Below are positions 17,302 through 26,189 of a stretch of 64,000 nucleotides of DNA, in pieces (position 1 is the stretch's first letter; each line of letters begins with the position of its first letter). Origin of the DNA: Nocardioides lianchengensis. GTDB taxonomy: Bacteria > Actinomycetota > Actinomycetes > Propionibacteriales > Nocardioidaceae. The position numbers and the translations under genes are program-made. The stretch is from NCBI RefSeq assembly GCF_900101465.1, contig NZ_FMZM01000006.1, positions 93,315 to 157,314 of the forward strand, given 5' to 3'. The notes under the pieces were generated by a model. The model was not told the DNA's origin, searched no databases, and saw only the letters and a list, made by a program, of their open reading frames with translations.

Positions 17302-18537
17302 ATGCCCAGCCGGTACGCCGACCTGTCCCGCGAGGAGCTCGCCGTCCTCGTCCCCGAGCTGCTGCTGATCGGCCAGCTCATCGACCGCTCCGGGATGGCC
17401 TGGTGCATCTCGGCGTTCGGCCGCGAGGAGATGGCCCAGATCGCCATCGAGGAGTGGGCCGGCTCCAGCCCGATCTACACGCGACGGATGCAGCGCGCGC
17501 TGGGCTACCAGGCGCCTCCGGGCGAGGGTGACATCGTCACGATCTTCAAGGGGCTCCAGCTCGACATCGGCGCCCCGCCGCAATTCATGGACTTCCGCTA
17601 CGCCGTCCACGACCGCTGGCACGGCGAGTTCCACCTCGACCACTGCGGCGCCCTGATGGACGTGGAGCCGATGGGGCCCGACTACGTCCGCTCGATGTGC
17701 CACGACATCGAGGACCCCACCTTCGACGCGACCGCGGTCGCGACCAACCCGCGCGCCCAGGTCCGGCCGGTCCACCGGCCCCCACGGCTCCCGGCCGACC
17801 GGAACCCGCACTGCGCCTGGACCGTGGTGATCGACGAGTCGCACCCGCCGGTGTCGCCGCTCCCGGCCTACTACGTCGTCGAGACCACGCACGCGGCCAC
17901 CGTCGACCTCGACCCGATCGACCCCGCCGACGACGGCCGCGCCGACTACTCCGGCCCGCTCCTCGCCGATCTCGACTTCGCGGCCTTCTCACGCTCGGCG
18001 CTGGTCCGGATCGCCGACGAGGTCTGCCTGCAGATGCACCTGCTGAACATCTCGTTCGTCCACGCGGTCGAGCAGCGCGCGACCGACACCGCCCAGCTGC
18101 GCGAGATCTGCCTCAAGCAGCTGGTCGGCATCGCGGGCGTCGCCGCCGAGCGGATCCATCGCGCGCTCGACCTCCCGGGCGGACCCGCGGGCGCGCTCCG
18201 GCTGCTCGCGCTGCACCCGCTGCTCAACCCGGCGGCGTACGTCGCGGCCTCCTTCAGCGACCTCACCCTCGAGGTCACCGACTCCCCGGCGTACGACGAC
18301 GGCACCTGGATCGCCCTCTGCGGCCCCGACTCCCTCGCGCCGCTGCAGGCGGTCGTCCGCGCGGTCGACCCGCGCCTCGACGTCGAGGTCAGCGGCTCCG
18401 CGCGCGACTGGTCGCTGCGGGTGGTCGAGCGCGACGAGCCCGCTCCGGAGCCGGGCGAGGTGGCCGTGGTCCGGTTCAGCACCGGCGCGGCCTTCGAGTT
18501 CGAGCCGCGGATGAGCCTGCCGATCACGCCGGTCTGA
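17302..18537 (+). CDS. Conserved-looking hypothetical protein, 411 residues
   Basis: I do not recognise this family. It is soluble, with no signal peptide or membrane segment. The striking part is residues ~110-165, rich in His, Cys and Asp: 'HGEFHLDHCGALMDVEPMG' followed by 'MCHDIEDPTFDATA' and 'RVHRPPR'-like residues, suggesting metal or cofactor binding. The N-terminal 'EEMAQIAIEEWAGSSPIYTRRM' resembles helices of small-molecule enzymes. It starts 14 bases after the TetR gene and is probably co-transcribed with it. Its last 14 bases overlap the 3' end of the converging acetyltransferase gene. Codon use is like its neighbours, so it is very likely expressed. Confidence 0.75.
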   Translation: MPSRYADLSREELAVLVPELLLIGQLIDRSGMAWCISAFGREEMAQIAIEEWAGSSPIYTRRMQRALGYQAPPGEGDIVTIFKGLQLDIGAPPQFMDFRYAVHDRWHGEFHLDHCGALMDVEPMGPDYVRSMCHDIEDPTFDATAVATNPRAQVRPVHRPPRLPADRNPHCAWTVVIDESHPPVSPLPAYYVVETTHAATVDLDPIDPADDGRADYSGPLLADLDFAAFSRSALVRIADEVCLQMHLLNISFVHAVEQRATDTAQLREICLKQLVGIAGVAAERIHRALDLPGGPAGALRLLALHPLLNPAAYVAASFSDLTLEVTDSPAYDDGTWIALCGPDSLAPLQAVVRAVDPRLDVEVSGSARDWSLRVVERDEPAPEPGEVAVVRFSTGAAFEFEPRMSLPITPV

Positions 18538-19003
18538 GGCGTCCGGGCCTCAGGTTGTAGGTGAGGACGTCGCTCTCCTCGGCGAGCCTGTCGAAGAGCG
18601 AGCGGGCAGGACTGTCCGGCCCGGTCGTCCACCGAACCGTGGACCAACCCCGGGCCTGGGCCGTGGACGCCAGGTGCTGCAGGAGGGCGCGTGCGCCTCC
18701 GCGGCCGCGCGCAGTCGGTGCGACGAAGAGGTCGTCCAGGTAGCAGCCGTGGGACCCGTCGAGGGGTCGCTCGAAGCTCCGGTAGTGGGCGAGGCCGGCC
18801 GGCGCCGCCGCCCGCCCGCGTCGCAGGAGCACGCACTCGGTCTGGGCCGCGGGGCTCGCGATCCAGGACCAGACCCGGTCGAGGTGGGCGACGGACAGGT
18901 CCTGGCCCGCGACCGCGCCGTACGCCCGGTAGAGGGTCGTCCATTCGTCGCGGTCCTCGGGACGTGCCGCCCTGACCGACCACGGCTCCGTCGTACTGGT
19001 CAT
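18524..19003 (-). CDS. GNAT N-acetyltransferase
   Basis: A 159-residue acetyltransferase with a canonical GNAT core: 'SVRAARPEDRDEWTTLYRAY' at the N-terminus, 'CYLDDLFVAPTARGRGGARAL' containing the acetyl-CoA loop (RGRGGA), and 'WSTVRWTTGPDSPARSLFDRL' at the C-terminus. The 'YLDDLFV.P..RG.G' signature is typical of small-amine or spermidine-type acetyltransferases, but the substrate is unknown. ATG 19003 has an AGGATGGA-like ribosome site. It converges on and overlaps the 17302-18537 gene by 14 bases. Confidence 0.85.
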   Translation of the reverse strand: MTSTTEPWSVRAARPEDRDEWTTLYRAYGAVAGQDLSVAHLDRVWSWIASPAAQTECVLLRRGRAAAPAGLAHYRSFERPLDGSHGCYLDDLFVAPTARGRGGARALLQHLASTAQARGWSTVRWTTGPDSPARSLFDRLAEESDVLTYNLRPGRLRPA

Positions 19004-19091
19004 GGGTCCATCCTGCTCACGGCACGCCATGGGCGCGCTGCACGTCGACGTCCGTCGCACGACGACGTCTGGTCGGGCGGATGCTGCCGGG

Positions 19092-19427
19092 TCAGCGGTA
19101 GGGGCTGCGCGACAGGTGCTGGTCCTCGCGGAGCTCGCCCCGTCGCGCGGCCAGCACCGTGCCGAGAGGCTGGTCGGGCCACTTCCGCCAGACCTTGCGC
19201 CGGCGTCCGACGAGCCGTTGCTCGGCACGGACGGCGAGGTCCAGGTCGAGAGCGCCTCGCGCACCCTCCAGCGCGACGGAGTCGGCGCGGCGGTTGGCGC
19301 GGTTGACCCTGCGCTGGGCGCGCGGCACGTTCTTGCGCGACGCCTTGTCGTTCTCGCCGTAGGTGTTGCGCCGGTCGCGCGCCAGCGAGAGTCGCTTCTT
19401 CTCCTGCGGGTCCTTGATCCTGCTCAC
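19092..19427 (-). CDS. Small basic hypothetical protein (111 residues)
   Basis: A highly charged, very basic soluble protein with no recognisable domain. The N-terminal half ('RIKDPQEKKRLSLARDRRN', 'ASRKNVPRAQRRVNRANRR') is Arg/Lys-rich and looks nucleic-acid- or ribosome-associated; that is a guess from composition. GTG 19427 follows a TAGCGT hexamer (19435-19440, minus strand) by seven bases, the leaderless arrangement seen repeatedly in this window, which supports this start. It stands alone between an acetyltransferase and an oxidoreductase gene on the same strand. Confidence 0.65.
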   Translation of the reverse strand: MSRIKDPQEKKRLSLARDRRNTYGENDKASRKNVPRAQRRVNRANRRADSVALEGARGALDLDLAVRAEQRLVGRRRKVWRKWPDQPLGTVLAARRGELREDQHLSRSPYR

Positions 19428-19471
19428 CCGGGCAACGCTAGGACTCGACGTAGTCGCGCGTCGTGTCATTT

Positions 19472-20557
19472 TCAGGCGCCGCGCGGCCCTGCATAGGTCC
19501 CGCGGCCGGTCGGCAGCGGCAGGTCCAGCGTGGTCCGGATGCCCGGGGCGGCAGCGCGGACGTCGGGGATGGCGTTCACGATCCGGCCGCAGGCGGCGAC
19601 GATCGCGGCGTGGTTGTGGTCGCCGTGCTCGCTGCTGGGGACCACGTCGACGACGTACGACGGCTCGCCGACGATCTCGACCCGGTAGGAGCCGCCGCCC
19701 GCGGCGGGCCGGGCCCAGTCGGGGCGGAGGTCGTCACGGGTGCGGGTGACGTGCTCGACGACGATCGCGGGGTGGCCGTCGACCAGGCCGGAGATGGAGA
19801 AGTGCAGGGCCGCGATGGTGCCGGCCTCGATCCGGCCGGCCGCGATGTCGTAGGACTCGGGCGCCGGCTCGGCCTCCCAGAACTCGACGATCTCGTCGAC
19901 CTCGATGCCGAGCCCGGTGGCCAGCATCCGGATCGCCGTGCCCCAGGCCATGGCCAGCACGCCGGGCAGGAACAGCAGCGGGGTCTCGTCCAGCGGCTTG
20001 CCGAAGCCCATCAGGTCGAACATCACCTCGGCGCCGTCGTACGTCGCGTAGTCGGCGAGCTCGTAGCAGCGGACCTGCTCGACGCGCTGGCAGGTGCTGG
20101 CCAGGGCCAGGGGGACCAGGTCGCTGGCGAAACCCGGGTCGACGCCGGTGATGTAGACGCTCGCGCCGCCGGCCTGCGCCGCGGCCTCGACCTTGGCGAT
20201 CACCTTCTCGGGCATCGTGCCCCAGGGGTACTGCAGCGTCCCGGGCGCCGAGCCGACCACGTCGATGCCCGCCTCCAGCAGCCGCCGTACGTCGTTGGTC
20301 GCCTCGACCGGGCGGGTGTCGCCCATCGCGCAGTAGACGACGCATTCAGGCCGGGCCGCGATCAGCTCGTCGAGGCTCCCGACGGCCGTGATGCCGGTGA
20401 CCGTGTCGACCCCGGCCAGGTCGCCCGCGTCCCGGCCGACCTTCTCGGCGGTGGACGTCGAGACGGCCACCAGCTCGAACCGCTCGTCGGCGATGAGCTG
20501 GCGCAGCGTGAGCCGGCCGGCGTTGCCGGTGCTGACCTGGGCGACGCGGATCGTCAT
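19472..20557 (-). CDS. Dihydrodipicolinate-reductase-like NAD(P)-dependent oxidoreductase
   Basis: A 361-residue protein with an N-terminal Rossmann fold ('IRVAQVSTGNAGRLTLRQLI') and the overall pattern of the dihydrodipicolinate reductase / amine dehydrogenase-like family. It is not DapB: it is about 100 residues longer and lacks the usual DapB lysine/histidine motif. Such proteins are frequent in mycobacterial and nocardioform catabolic regions. It is divergent from a steroid-dehydrogenase-like SDR with a 16-bp palindrome of KstR type between the starts, which suggests co-regulation with sterol catabolism. Substrate unknown. Confidence 0.75.
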   Translation of the reverse strand: MTIRVAQVSTGNAGRLTLRQLIADERFELVAVSTSTAEKVGRDAGDLAGVDTVTGITAVGSLDELIAARPECVVYCAMGDTRPVEATNDVRRLLEAGIDVVGSAPGTLQYPWGTMPEKVIAKVEAAAQAGGASVYITGVDPGFASDLVPLALASTCQRVEQVRCYELADYATYDGAEVMFDLMGFGKPLDETPLLFLPGVLAMAWGTAIRMLATGLGIEVDEIVEFWEAEPAPESYDIAAGRIEAGTIAALHFSISGLVDGHPAIVVEHVTRTRDDLRPDWARPAAGGGSYRVEIVGEPSYVVDVVPSSEHGDHNHAAIVAACGRIVNAIPDVRAAAPGIRTTLDLPLPTGRGTYAGPRGA

Positions 20558-20571
20558 GCGGAGTCTCGTTT

Positions 20572-20587
20572 CTAGAACCGGTTCTAG
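20572..20587. promoter_or_regulatory. KstR-type operator CTAGAACCGGTTCTAG
   Basis: A perfect 16-bp palindrome containing TAGAACCGGTTCTA (20573-20586), which fits the established KstR consensus TNNAACNNGTTNNA at every defined position. It lies between divergent starts at 20557 and 20610, and just upstream of the TATCTT -10 hexamer (20597-20602) of the SDR gene, a position suited to repression of both genes. Confidence 0.7.
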
Positions 20588-20609
20588 TTGCGCTGCTATC
20601 TTGCCGCAC

Positions 20610-21347
20610 ATGGGTCGTGTGGAGGGCAAGGTCGTCCTGATCAGTGGCGGCGCGCGCAACATCGGGGGCGCGAGCGCCCGGATGCTGGTGGCGGAGGGGG
20701 CGAGGGTCGTCATCGGCGACCTGCTCGACGAGGAGGGCGCTGCGCTCGCCGAGAAGCTGGGGGAGAGCGCCCGCTACGTCCACCTCGACGTCACGAGTGA
20801 CGACGACTGGCGTGCGGCGGTCGCGTTCACGGTCGCCGAGTTCGGGCGCCTCGACGGCCTCTTCAACAACGCCGGCATCTTCAACGGCGGGCAGCTGCAG
20901 CGTTACAAGCGCGACCTCTGGCAGCAGATGCTCGACGTCAACCTCACCGGCGCCTTCCTCGGCATCCGGGCCGCGACCGAGGCGCTGATCGCCGCCGGCG
21001 GCGGCTCGATCATCAACACCTCCTCGATCGAGGGGCTCCGGGGCACCGGCTGGGCGCACGGGTACGTCGCCTCGAAGTGGGGCCTCACCGGGCTGACCAA
21101 GTCGGTGGCCACCGAGCTCGCCCCGCACGGGATCCGGGCCAACTCCCTGCACCCGGGCCGGATCAGCACCCCCGCGACCGACCAGATGCCCGAGGGCCTG
21201 ATCCCGATCCCGCTGGGCCGGGCCGGTCGACCGGAGGAGGTCGCGTCGTTCGTGGTCTTCCTGATCAGCGACGAGTCGTCGTTCTCGACCGGCTCCGAGT
21301 ACGTCGTCGACGGCGGCACCGTGATGCACATCCCGACCAACGTCTGA
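20610..21347 (+). CDS. SDR-family oxidoreductase, hydroxysteroid dehydrogenase-like
   Basis: A 245-residue classical short-chain dehydrogenase. The cofactor loop is GGARNIGG, NNAG is present in 'LFNNAGIF', the catalytic Ser is in 'IINTSSIEG', and Tyr/Lys in YVASK. The pattern resembles 3-alpha/20-beta-hydroxysteroid dehydrogenases (FabG3-like). An Asp in 'VIGDLLDEEG' after strand 2 favours NAD(H). ATG 20610 comes seven bases after the TATCTT hexamer, so the transcript may be leaderless. With the KstR-type operator upstream, oxidation or reduction of a steroid hydroxyl or keto group is likely (inference). Confidence 0.85.
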   Translation: MGRVEGKVVLISGGARNIGGASARMLVAEGARVVIGDLLDEEGAALAEKLGESARYVHLDVTSDDDWRAAVAFTVAEFGRLDGLFNNAGIFNGGQLQRYKRDLWQQMLDVNLTGAFLGIRAATEALIAAGGGSIINTSSIEGLRGTGWAHGYVASKWGLTGLTKSVATELAPHGIRANSLHPGRISTPATDQMPEGLIPIPLGRAGRPEEVASFVVFLISDESSFSTGSEYVVDGGTVMHIPTNV

Positions 21348-21425
21348 GAGGTCCGGGCCCCGGGTGCTGCGACCCGGCACCTGCGACGGAGGTCCCGGCC
21401 GCCCCACGCTGCCTAGCGTGCTCGG

Positions 21426-21983
21426 GTGCTCACCTCACTCTCCCGCCCTGTCCTCACGACCCTCGTGGCCGTCGCCCTCGCTGTCGGCGCCTGTGGGTCG
21501 ACGGACCCCACCTCGTCCAGCGGCGTCCGGGCCCGGTCGGCCACCGGTCTCCCGGCCACCGATCTCCCCGCCGCCGAGCCTCCCGTCGACCTGGCCATCG
21601 TCGACGCCGACCGGCTCGACCCCGACCTGCTCGCCGCCGTCCAGGCCGCGGCGCGCGACGCGCGGGCCGACGGCATCACCGTCCAGGTCACCAGCGGCTG
21701 GCGCAGCCGCGAGCACCAGCAGCGCCTGTACGACGAGGCCGTGACCCGCTACGGCAGTGAGGAGGAGGCGCGCCGGTACGTCGCCACCCCCGACGCCTCG
21801 GCCCACGTCACCGGCGACGCCGTCGACATCGGTCCGACGGACGCCGCGGACTGGATGGGGCGGCACGGGTCCGCCCACGGCCTGTGCCAGACCTTCGCGA
21901 ACGAGATGTGGCACTTCGAGCTGGCCACCACGCCCGGCGGCGAGTGCCCCGAGCAGCTTCCCGACGGGAGCAGCCGTCCCTAG
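21426..21983 (+). CDS. VanY-type D-alanyl-D-alanine carboxypeptidase lipoprotein (M15)
   Basis: A 185-residue exported zinc peptidase. The N-terminus is a lipoprotein signal peptide ending in VGAC (Cys at ~23), then a Ser/Thr/Pro-rich linker. The M15 domain shows 'TSGWRSREHQQRLYDEA', the zinc motif SAHVTGDAVDIG with His and Asp, and 'MWHFE' with the catalytic Glu/His pair. It should trim D-Ala-terminated peptidoglycan stems at the outer face of the membrane. GTG 21426 follows TAGCGT (21414-21419) by six bases, suggesting a leaderless transcript. Confidence 0.88.
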   Translation: MLTSLSRPVLTTLVAVALAVGACGSTDPTSSSGVRARSATGLPATDLPAAEPPVDLAIVDADRLDPDLLAAVQAAARDARADGITVQVTSGWRSREHQQRLYDEAVTRYGSEEEARRYVATPDASAHVTGDAVDIGPTDAADWMGRHGSAHGLCQTFANEMWHFELATTPGGECPEQLPDGSSRP

Positions 21984-22011
21984 GAGTGGGTCGTGCTGGC
22001 AGGCTGGAGGG

Positions 22012-22443
22012 GTGGACGACTACCGCTGGGCGACGCACGCCGACCCCGACTTCCTGGTGCTGCAGCTCCCTCCAGTCCCGGTCGTGCACGAGTCGGTCGC
22101 CCACGACGCCATGAAGGCGCTCTTCGCCCAGCGCGGCTTCCGGCCGGTGGACGAGGCCGACCGGCTCGACCTGCGGGCCGCCAACGGCTGCGCCCTCACC
22201 CGGACCGGCCTCACCGACCTGGAGCTGCTGGTCGCGATCGGCGAGCAGGTGGGCGCCAGTCGGATCCCGCTGACCGACCTCGACCCGGCCTGGCTCGACC
22301 GCGCGGTCGCACTCGGCCACGCCGCCGTCCTCGTCGCGGACGCCTCGATCGCCGACGACGGCTCCACCTCGCGGGAGCTGCTGCGGCGCGACGTCGAGGC
22401 CGGGGGAGTCCGGGCCGCGCTGGTGCCGGTCGCGGGGACCTAA
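22012..22443 (+). CDS. Hypothetical protein, 143 residues, stop codon supplied by a repeat
   Basis: An acidic soluble protein without a family I recognise. It begins 'VDDYRWATHADPDFLVLQLP', contains 'HDAMKALFAQRGFRPVDEAD', and ends in 'VPVAGT'. Strong G/C at third codon positions supports coding. GTG 22012 directly abuts a GGAGG, too close for normal initiation, so the start is uncertain. Its TAA stop at 22441-22443 lies inside the 72-bp palindromic repeat (22439-22510), so the repeat's insertion may have set the present C-terminus. Confidence 0.6.
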   Translation: MDDYRWATHADPDFLVLQLPPVPVVHESVAHDAMKALFAQRGFRPVDEADRLDLRAANGCALTRTGLTDLELLVAIGEQVGASRIPLTDLDPAWLDRAVALGHAAVLVADASIADDGSTSRELLRRDVEAGGVRAALVPVAGT

Positions 22444-22510
22444 AGACGCCGCTTGGTCACAAACGGCAGCTAAGAGTCGTCTCAGTTGACGTTTGTGACC
22501 AATCAGCACG
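22439..22510. repeat. 72-bp palindromic repeat, copy 2
   Basis: Second copy of the element at 15156-15227, in the same orientation and with the same outer ends (CCTAAAGACGCC... and ...AATCAGCACG). Here the outer 13 bp of the stem are perfect: TTGGTCACAAACG pairs with CGTTTGTGACCAA, unlike copy 1. It lies between the converging 143-residue gene and echA19-like gene, again a terminator-like position. Confidence 0.8.
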
Positions 22511-22527
22511 CCCCGGGCGCCCCGGCC

Positions 22528-23325
22528 TCAGGTCCCGGTGAACTGCGGCGCCCGCTTCTCGGCGAACGCCCGCGGCCCCTCCTTGGCGTCGTTCGAGGCG
22601 AAGACGGCCATGCCGACCTTCGCGTCGTCCGCCCAGCAGTCCTCCTCGTGCTTGCCCTCGGAGTCGCGGACCGTCCTCAAGATGGCCTGGACGGCCAGCG
22701 GGCCGTTGGCGCAGATCAGGTCGGCGATCTCGTGCGCCTTGGCCAGCGCCTCGCCGTCGGGGACGACGTGGCCGATCAGGCCGATCTCCTTGGCCTCCGG
22801 CGCCTTGATGGCCCGGCCGGTCAGAAGCAGGTCGAGGGCGATCGTGTACGGGATCTGCCGCGGGAGGCGGACCGCCGAGCCGCCCATCGGGTAGAGCGAC
22901 CAGCGTGCCTCCGCCACCCCGAAGCGGGCCGACTCGCCGGCGATCCGGATGTCGGTGCCCTGCAGGATCTCGGTGCCGCCGGCGATGGCCGGGCCCTCGA
23001 CCGCGGCGATGAGCGGCTTGGTCAGTCGGAACCCCTTGAGCAGGCCCTTGATGACCGACGGGTCGAAGCCCGCCTTGAAGCTGTCGTCGGGCGAGCGCTT
23101 GGTGGCGGCCTTGAGGTCCATGCCGGCGCAGAAGTAGCCACCGGCCCCGGTGAGGATCACCACCCGCACCGAGTCGTCGGTGTTGGCCCGGTCCCAGGCC
23201 TCCTCCATGATCGCCATCATCTCGCCGGAGAGGGCGTTGCGGGTCTCGGGACGGTTCATGGTGACGACGAGCTTGTGCCCGTCCTGCTCCACCAGGCAGT
23301 GAGGTTCAGGCTGGGGTTCGGTCAT
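22528..23325 (-). CDS. echA19: Enoyl-CoA hydratase, EchA19-like (steroid side chain)
   Basis: A 265-residue crotonase. Oxyanion-hole segments are visible in '[11 protein letters not shown]' and 'PAIAGGTEI', with the second catalytic region at '[18 protein letters not shown]'. It is divergent from a fadD19-like gene exactly as echA19/fadD19 are arranged in Mycobacterium tuberculosis, where EchA19 hydrates steroid enoyl-CoAs during cholesterol side-chain beta-oxidation. The assignment rests on sequence impression plus that synteny; a general fatty-acid role cannot be excluded. A KstR-like motif (23349-23362) lies between the two starts. Confidence 0.8.
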   Translation of the reverse strand: MTEPQPEPHCLVEQDGHKLVVTMNRPETRNALSGEMMAIMEEAWDRANTDDSVRVVILTGAGGYFCAGMDLKAATKRSPDDSFKAGFDPSVIKGLLKGFRLTKPLIAAVEGPAIAGGTEILQGTDIRIAGESARFGVAEARWSLYPMGGSAVRLPRQIPYTIALDLLLTGRAIKAPEAKEIGLIGHVVPDGEALAKAHEIADLICANGPLAVQAILRTVRDSEGKHEEDCWADDAKVGMAVFASNDAKEGPRAFAEKRAPQFTGT

Positions 23326-23348
23326 GCCGGGCGATGCTAGCCAAGAAC

Positions 23349-23362
23349 GAGAACGTGTTCTA
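23349..23362. promoter_or_regulatory. KstR-like operator overlapping the fadD19 -10 hexamer
   Basis: GAGAACGTGTTCTA fits TNNAACNNGTTNNA except for G instead of T at the first position. It overlaps the TAGTCT hexamer (23361-23366), which is followed six bases later by the GTG of the fadD19-like gene, and it lies 24 bases from the echA19-like start. Binding here should block both promoters. Confidence 0.6.
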
Positions 23363-23372
23363 GTCTCGCCGC

Positions 23373-25016
23373 GTGGCTCTGAACATCGCTGATCTCTTCG
23401 AACACGCCGTCGACGCCGCCCCTGAGAACCCCGCGGTGAAGGTGGGGGAGCGGACGGTCACGTTCGCCGACCTGGAGCGTGACTCCAACCGGCTGGCGCA
23501 CTTCCTGCAGGCCCGTGGGGTGCGGCCCGGGCAGCACGTCGGGATCTACGCCAAGAACAGCATCGAGCACGTCGTGGCGCTGCTGGCGGTGCTGAAGATC
23601 CGCGCCGTCGGCATCAACGTGAACTACCGCTACGTCGAGGGCGAGCTCGACTACCTCTTCGACAACTCCGACATGGTCGCGCTGATCCACGAGCGCCCGT
23701 ACGCCCCGCTCGTCGCCGCCTGCTATCCCAAGCACGCGAAGCTCGACACCGTCGTGGTGATGCCCGACGCGATCGAGCCCGACGACGCCAGCGACGTCTC
23801 GTCGTACGACGGGGTCCTGTGGGAGGACGCGCTCGCCGGGCAGAGCGAGGCCCGCGACTTCGGCGAGCGCAGCCCCGACGACCTGCACATCATCTACACC
23901 GGCGGCACCACCGGCTTCCCCAAGGGCGTGATGTGGCGCCACGAGGACTTCTGGCGCACCCTCGGCGGCGGCATCGACTTCTACTCCGGCGAGCCGCTGG
24001 AGGAGTTCGACCAGTCGAAGCAGGCCACCGACCCGCGGATGGTCACCTTCCCGCTCAGCCCGCTGATGCACGGCGGGGCCCAGGCCGGCCTGCTCATGCA
24101 CCTGTTCGCCGGCCACCTGACGATCATGGAGCCGAAGTTCGACGCGCAGCGCACCTGGGAGATCATCGACCGGGAGAAGATCCAGCTGATCTTCATGACC
24201 GGCGACGCGATGGCCCGCCCGCTGATCGAGGAGTTCGAGCGGAAGGCCGCCACCGGCTCGCCGTACGACGGCTCGAGTCTGTTCGCCATCTCCAGCAGCG
24301 CCGCGATCTTCAGCCCGCAGGTCAAGCAGCGCTGGATCGCCGCGTTCCCGAACGCCGTCTTCACCGACTCCGTCGGCGCGTCCGAGACCGGCTTCCAGGG
24401 CATGGGCATGCAGGACAAGGAGCAGATCAGCGGCGACGGCCCGGTCGTCGGGCTGGGCCCCAGCAGCGTGGTCATCGACGACGACAACCGGGTCCTCGAC
24501 CTGGCGGCCAACGTCGGCAAGGTCGGCCGGCTCGGCCGCGGCGGCTCGGTGCCGGTCGGCTACTACAAGGACCCCGAGAAGTCGGCGAAGACGTTCCTGG
24601 TGATCGACGGCGAGCGCTACTCCGTCCCCGGCGACAACGCGCGGATCGAGGAGGGCAACCGGGTGACGCTCCTCGGTCGCGGCTCCAACTGCGTCAACAC
24701 CGGTGGCGAGAAGGTCTACCCCGAGGAGGTGGAGATGGCGATCAAGGGCCACCCCGCCGTGTACGACGTCCTCGTGGTCGGCATCCCCGACGAGAAGTAC
24801 GGCCAGGCGGTGGCCGCCGTGGTCGAGCTGCGCGAGGGCGCGACGCTCGACCTGGAGGAGCTGCGCACCTTCCTGCGCGCCCACCTCTCGGGCTACAAGC
24901 TGCCGCGCAGCCTCACCTTCGTCGACCAGATCCCGCGCAATGCCACCGGCAAGGCGCAGTACCCCCGCGCCAAGGAGCTGGTCCTCGGCGCCCAGACCGC
25001 TGGAGCGACCCCCTGA
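23373..25016 (+). CDS. fadD19: Steroid-CoA ligase, FadD19-like
   Basis: A 547-residue adenylate-forming acyl-CoA synthetase. The AMP-binding motif is [14 protein letters not shown]; '[19 protein letters not shown]' and the C-terminal '[15 protein letters not shown]' with the catalytic Lys are present. The opening '[14 protein letters not shown]' and divergent pairing with an echA19-like gene match FadD19, which activates the C24-branched or C26 carboxylated sterol side chain in mycobacteria and rhodococci. GTG 23373 follows TAGTCT by six bases, so the mRNA is probably leaderless. The next gene overlaps its stop by one base. Confidence 0.85.
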   Translation: MALNIADLFEHAVDAAPENPAVKVGERTVTFADLERDSNRLAHFLQARGVRPGQHVGIYAKNSIEHVVALLAVLKIRAVGINVNYRYVEGELDYLFDNSDMVALIHERPYAPLVAACYPKHAKLDTVVVMPDAIEPDDASDVSSYDGVLWEDALAGQSEARDFGERSPDDLHIIYTGGTTGFPKGVMWRHEDFWRTLGGGIDFYSGEPLEEFDQSKQATDPRMVTFPLSPLMHGGAQAGLLMHLFAGHLTIMEPKFDAQRTWEIIDREKIQLIFMTGDAMARPLIEEFERKAATGSPYDGSSLFAISSSAAIFSPQVKQRWIAAFPNAVFTDSVGASETGFQGMGMQDKEQISGDGPVVGLGPSSVVIDDDNRVLDLAANVGKVGRLGRGGSVPVGYYKDPEKSAKTFLVIDGERYSVPGDNARIEEGNRVTLLGRGSNCVNTGGEKVYPEEVEMAIKGHPAVYDVLVVGIPDEKYGQAVAAVVELREGATLDLEELRTFLRAHLSGYKLPRSLTFVDQIPRNATGKAQYPRAKELVLGAQTAGATP

Positions 25017-26116
25017 TGCGCACGCCCCTCTGCGACGAGTTCGGCATCGAGTACCCGATCTTCGCGTTCACCCCGTCCGAGCACGTCGCCGCGGCGGTGT
25101 CACGCGCCGGTGGGCTGGGCGTGCTCGGCTGCGTGCGGTTCAACGAGACCGACGAGCTCGAGCGGACCCTGTCCTGGCTCGACGAGAACACCGACGGCAA
25201 GCCGTACGGCGTCGACATCGTGATGCCGATGAAGGTGCCCGAGGAGGTCAAGGGCCTCGATGTGTCGTCGATGATCCCGGACGAGCACAAGCAGTTCGTC
25301 GACCAGACGCTGCTCAAGCTCGGCGTCCCGCCGCTTCCGGAGGGCGAGGGTCGCGAGGGCGTGCTGGGCTGGCTGCACTCGGTCGCCCGCTCCCACCTCG
25401 ACGTCGCGCTCCAGCACCGGCCGGTGCTGATCGCCAACGCGCTCGGCTCGCCGCCGGTCGACGTGATCGAGAAGTGCCACGAGCACGGCGTGAAGGTCGC
25501 GGCACTGGCCGGCGCGGCCAAGCACGCGCTCTCCCACGTCCGCAACGGCGTCGACATCATCGTGGCCCAGGGCTACGAGGCCGGTGGTCACACCGGCGAG
25601 GTCGCCTCGATGGTGCTGCAGCCCGACATCGTCGACGCGGTCGGTCCCGACGTACCCGTCCTGGGAGCCGGTGGGATCGGCTCGGGTCGCCAGATCGCCG
25701 CCTCGCTGGCCCTCGGGTCGCAGGGCGTGTGGACCGGCTCGATCTGGCTCGGGACGGCGGAGTACCGCGAGCTCTCGGCCAACCACTCCGCGTGGGAGAC
25801 CGCGTTCACCCGGGCCACCTCGTCCGACACCGTCCGCACCCGGATCTACACCGGGAAGCCGGCCCGGCTGCTCAAGACCAAGTGGGTCGAGGCATGGGCC
25901 GAGGAGGGCGCCCCGGCGCCGCTGCCCATGCCGCTGCAGAACCTGCTGGTCGCCGAGGCCCACAACCGGATCGTCGCGGCCAACGACCCCGACGTCATCT
26001 CGATGCCGATCGGTCAGATCGTCGGTCGGATGAACGAGGTCAAGCCGGTCGCGCAGGTGATGGCCGAGCTGGTCGCCGAGTTCGAGGACACGGTCGCGCG
26101 CCTGAACAAGGTCTGA
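25016..26116 (+). CDS. Nitronate monooxygenase-family FMN protein
   Basis: A 366-residue TIM-barrel flavoprotein of the nitronate monooxygenase / 2-nitropropane dioxygenase family. It starts 'TPLCDEFGIEYPIFAF', holds the FMN-phosphate pattern 'PVLGAGGIGSGRQIAASLALG' and 'AQGYEAGGHTGE' with the usual active-site His. Its ATG shares a base with the fadD19 stop, so it is co-translated with a steroid-CoA ligase. IpdC, a ring-degradation enzyme, belongs to the same family, but this sequence has a different start and lacks the ipd neighbours, so I do not assign that name. Redox role in steroid catabolism is plausible. Confidence 0.82.
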   Translation: MRTPLCDEFGIEYPIFAFTPSEHVAAAVSRAGGLGVLGCVRFNETDELERTLSWLDENTDGKPYGVDIVMPMKVPEEVKGLDVSSMIPDEHKQFVDQTLLKLGVPPLPEGEGREGVLGWLHSVARSHLDVALQHRPVLIANALGSPPVDVIEKCHEHGVKVAALAGAAKHALSHVRNGVDIIVAQGYEAGGHTGEVASMVLQPDIVDAVGPDVPVLGAGGIGSGRQIAASLALGSQGVWTGSIWLGTAEYRELSANHSAWETAFTRATSSDTVRTRIYTGKPARLLKTKWVEAWAEEGAPAPLPMPLQNLLVAEAHNRIVAANDPDVISMPIGQIVGRMNEVKPVAQVMAELVAEFEDTVARLNKV

Positions 26117-26169
26117 CGCGGCGCACGTCACCCGACGCGCCGGGGCGGCGTACGACGTCCGGCGCTTGT

Positions 26170-26184
26170 TGAGAGTGATAATCA
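26170..26184 (+). promoter_or_regulatory. Weak Zur-box-like dyad with embedded -10 GATAAT
   Basis: TGAGAGTGATAATCA resembles the perfect Zur box at 29053-29067 (TGAGAACGATTCTCA) at about 11 of 15 positions, keeping the TGA...TCA ends. GATAAT (26177-26182) is a good -10 seven bases before the GTG at 26190. Zur control of the permease operon is inferred. Confidence 0.4.
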
Positions 26185-26189
26185 GCCGC

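Noticed and set aside
25016..26116. Assignment of the nitronate-monooxygenase-like gene as IpdC
   Set aside because: Same family, but the N-terminus and gene context differ from the ipd/CD-ring cluster; no ipdA, ipdB or ipdF neighbour is seen.
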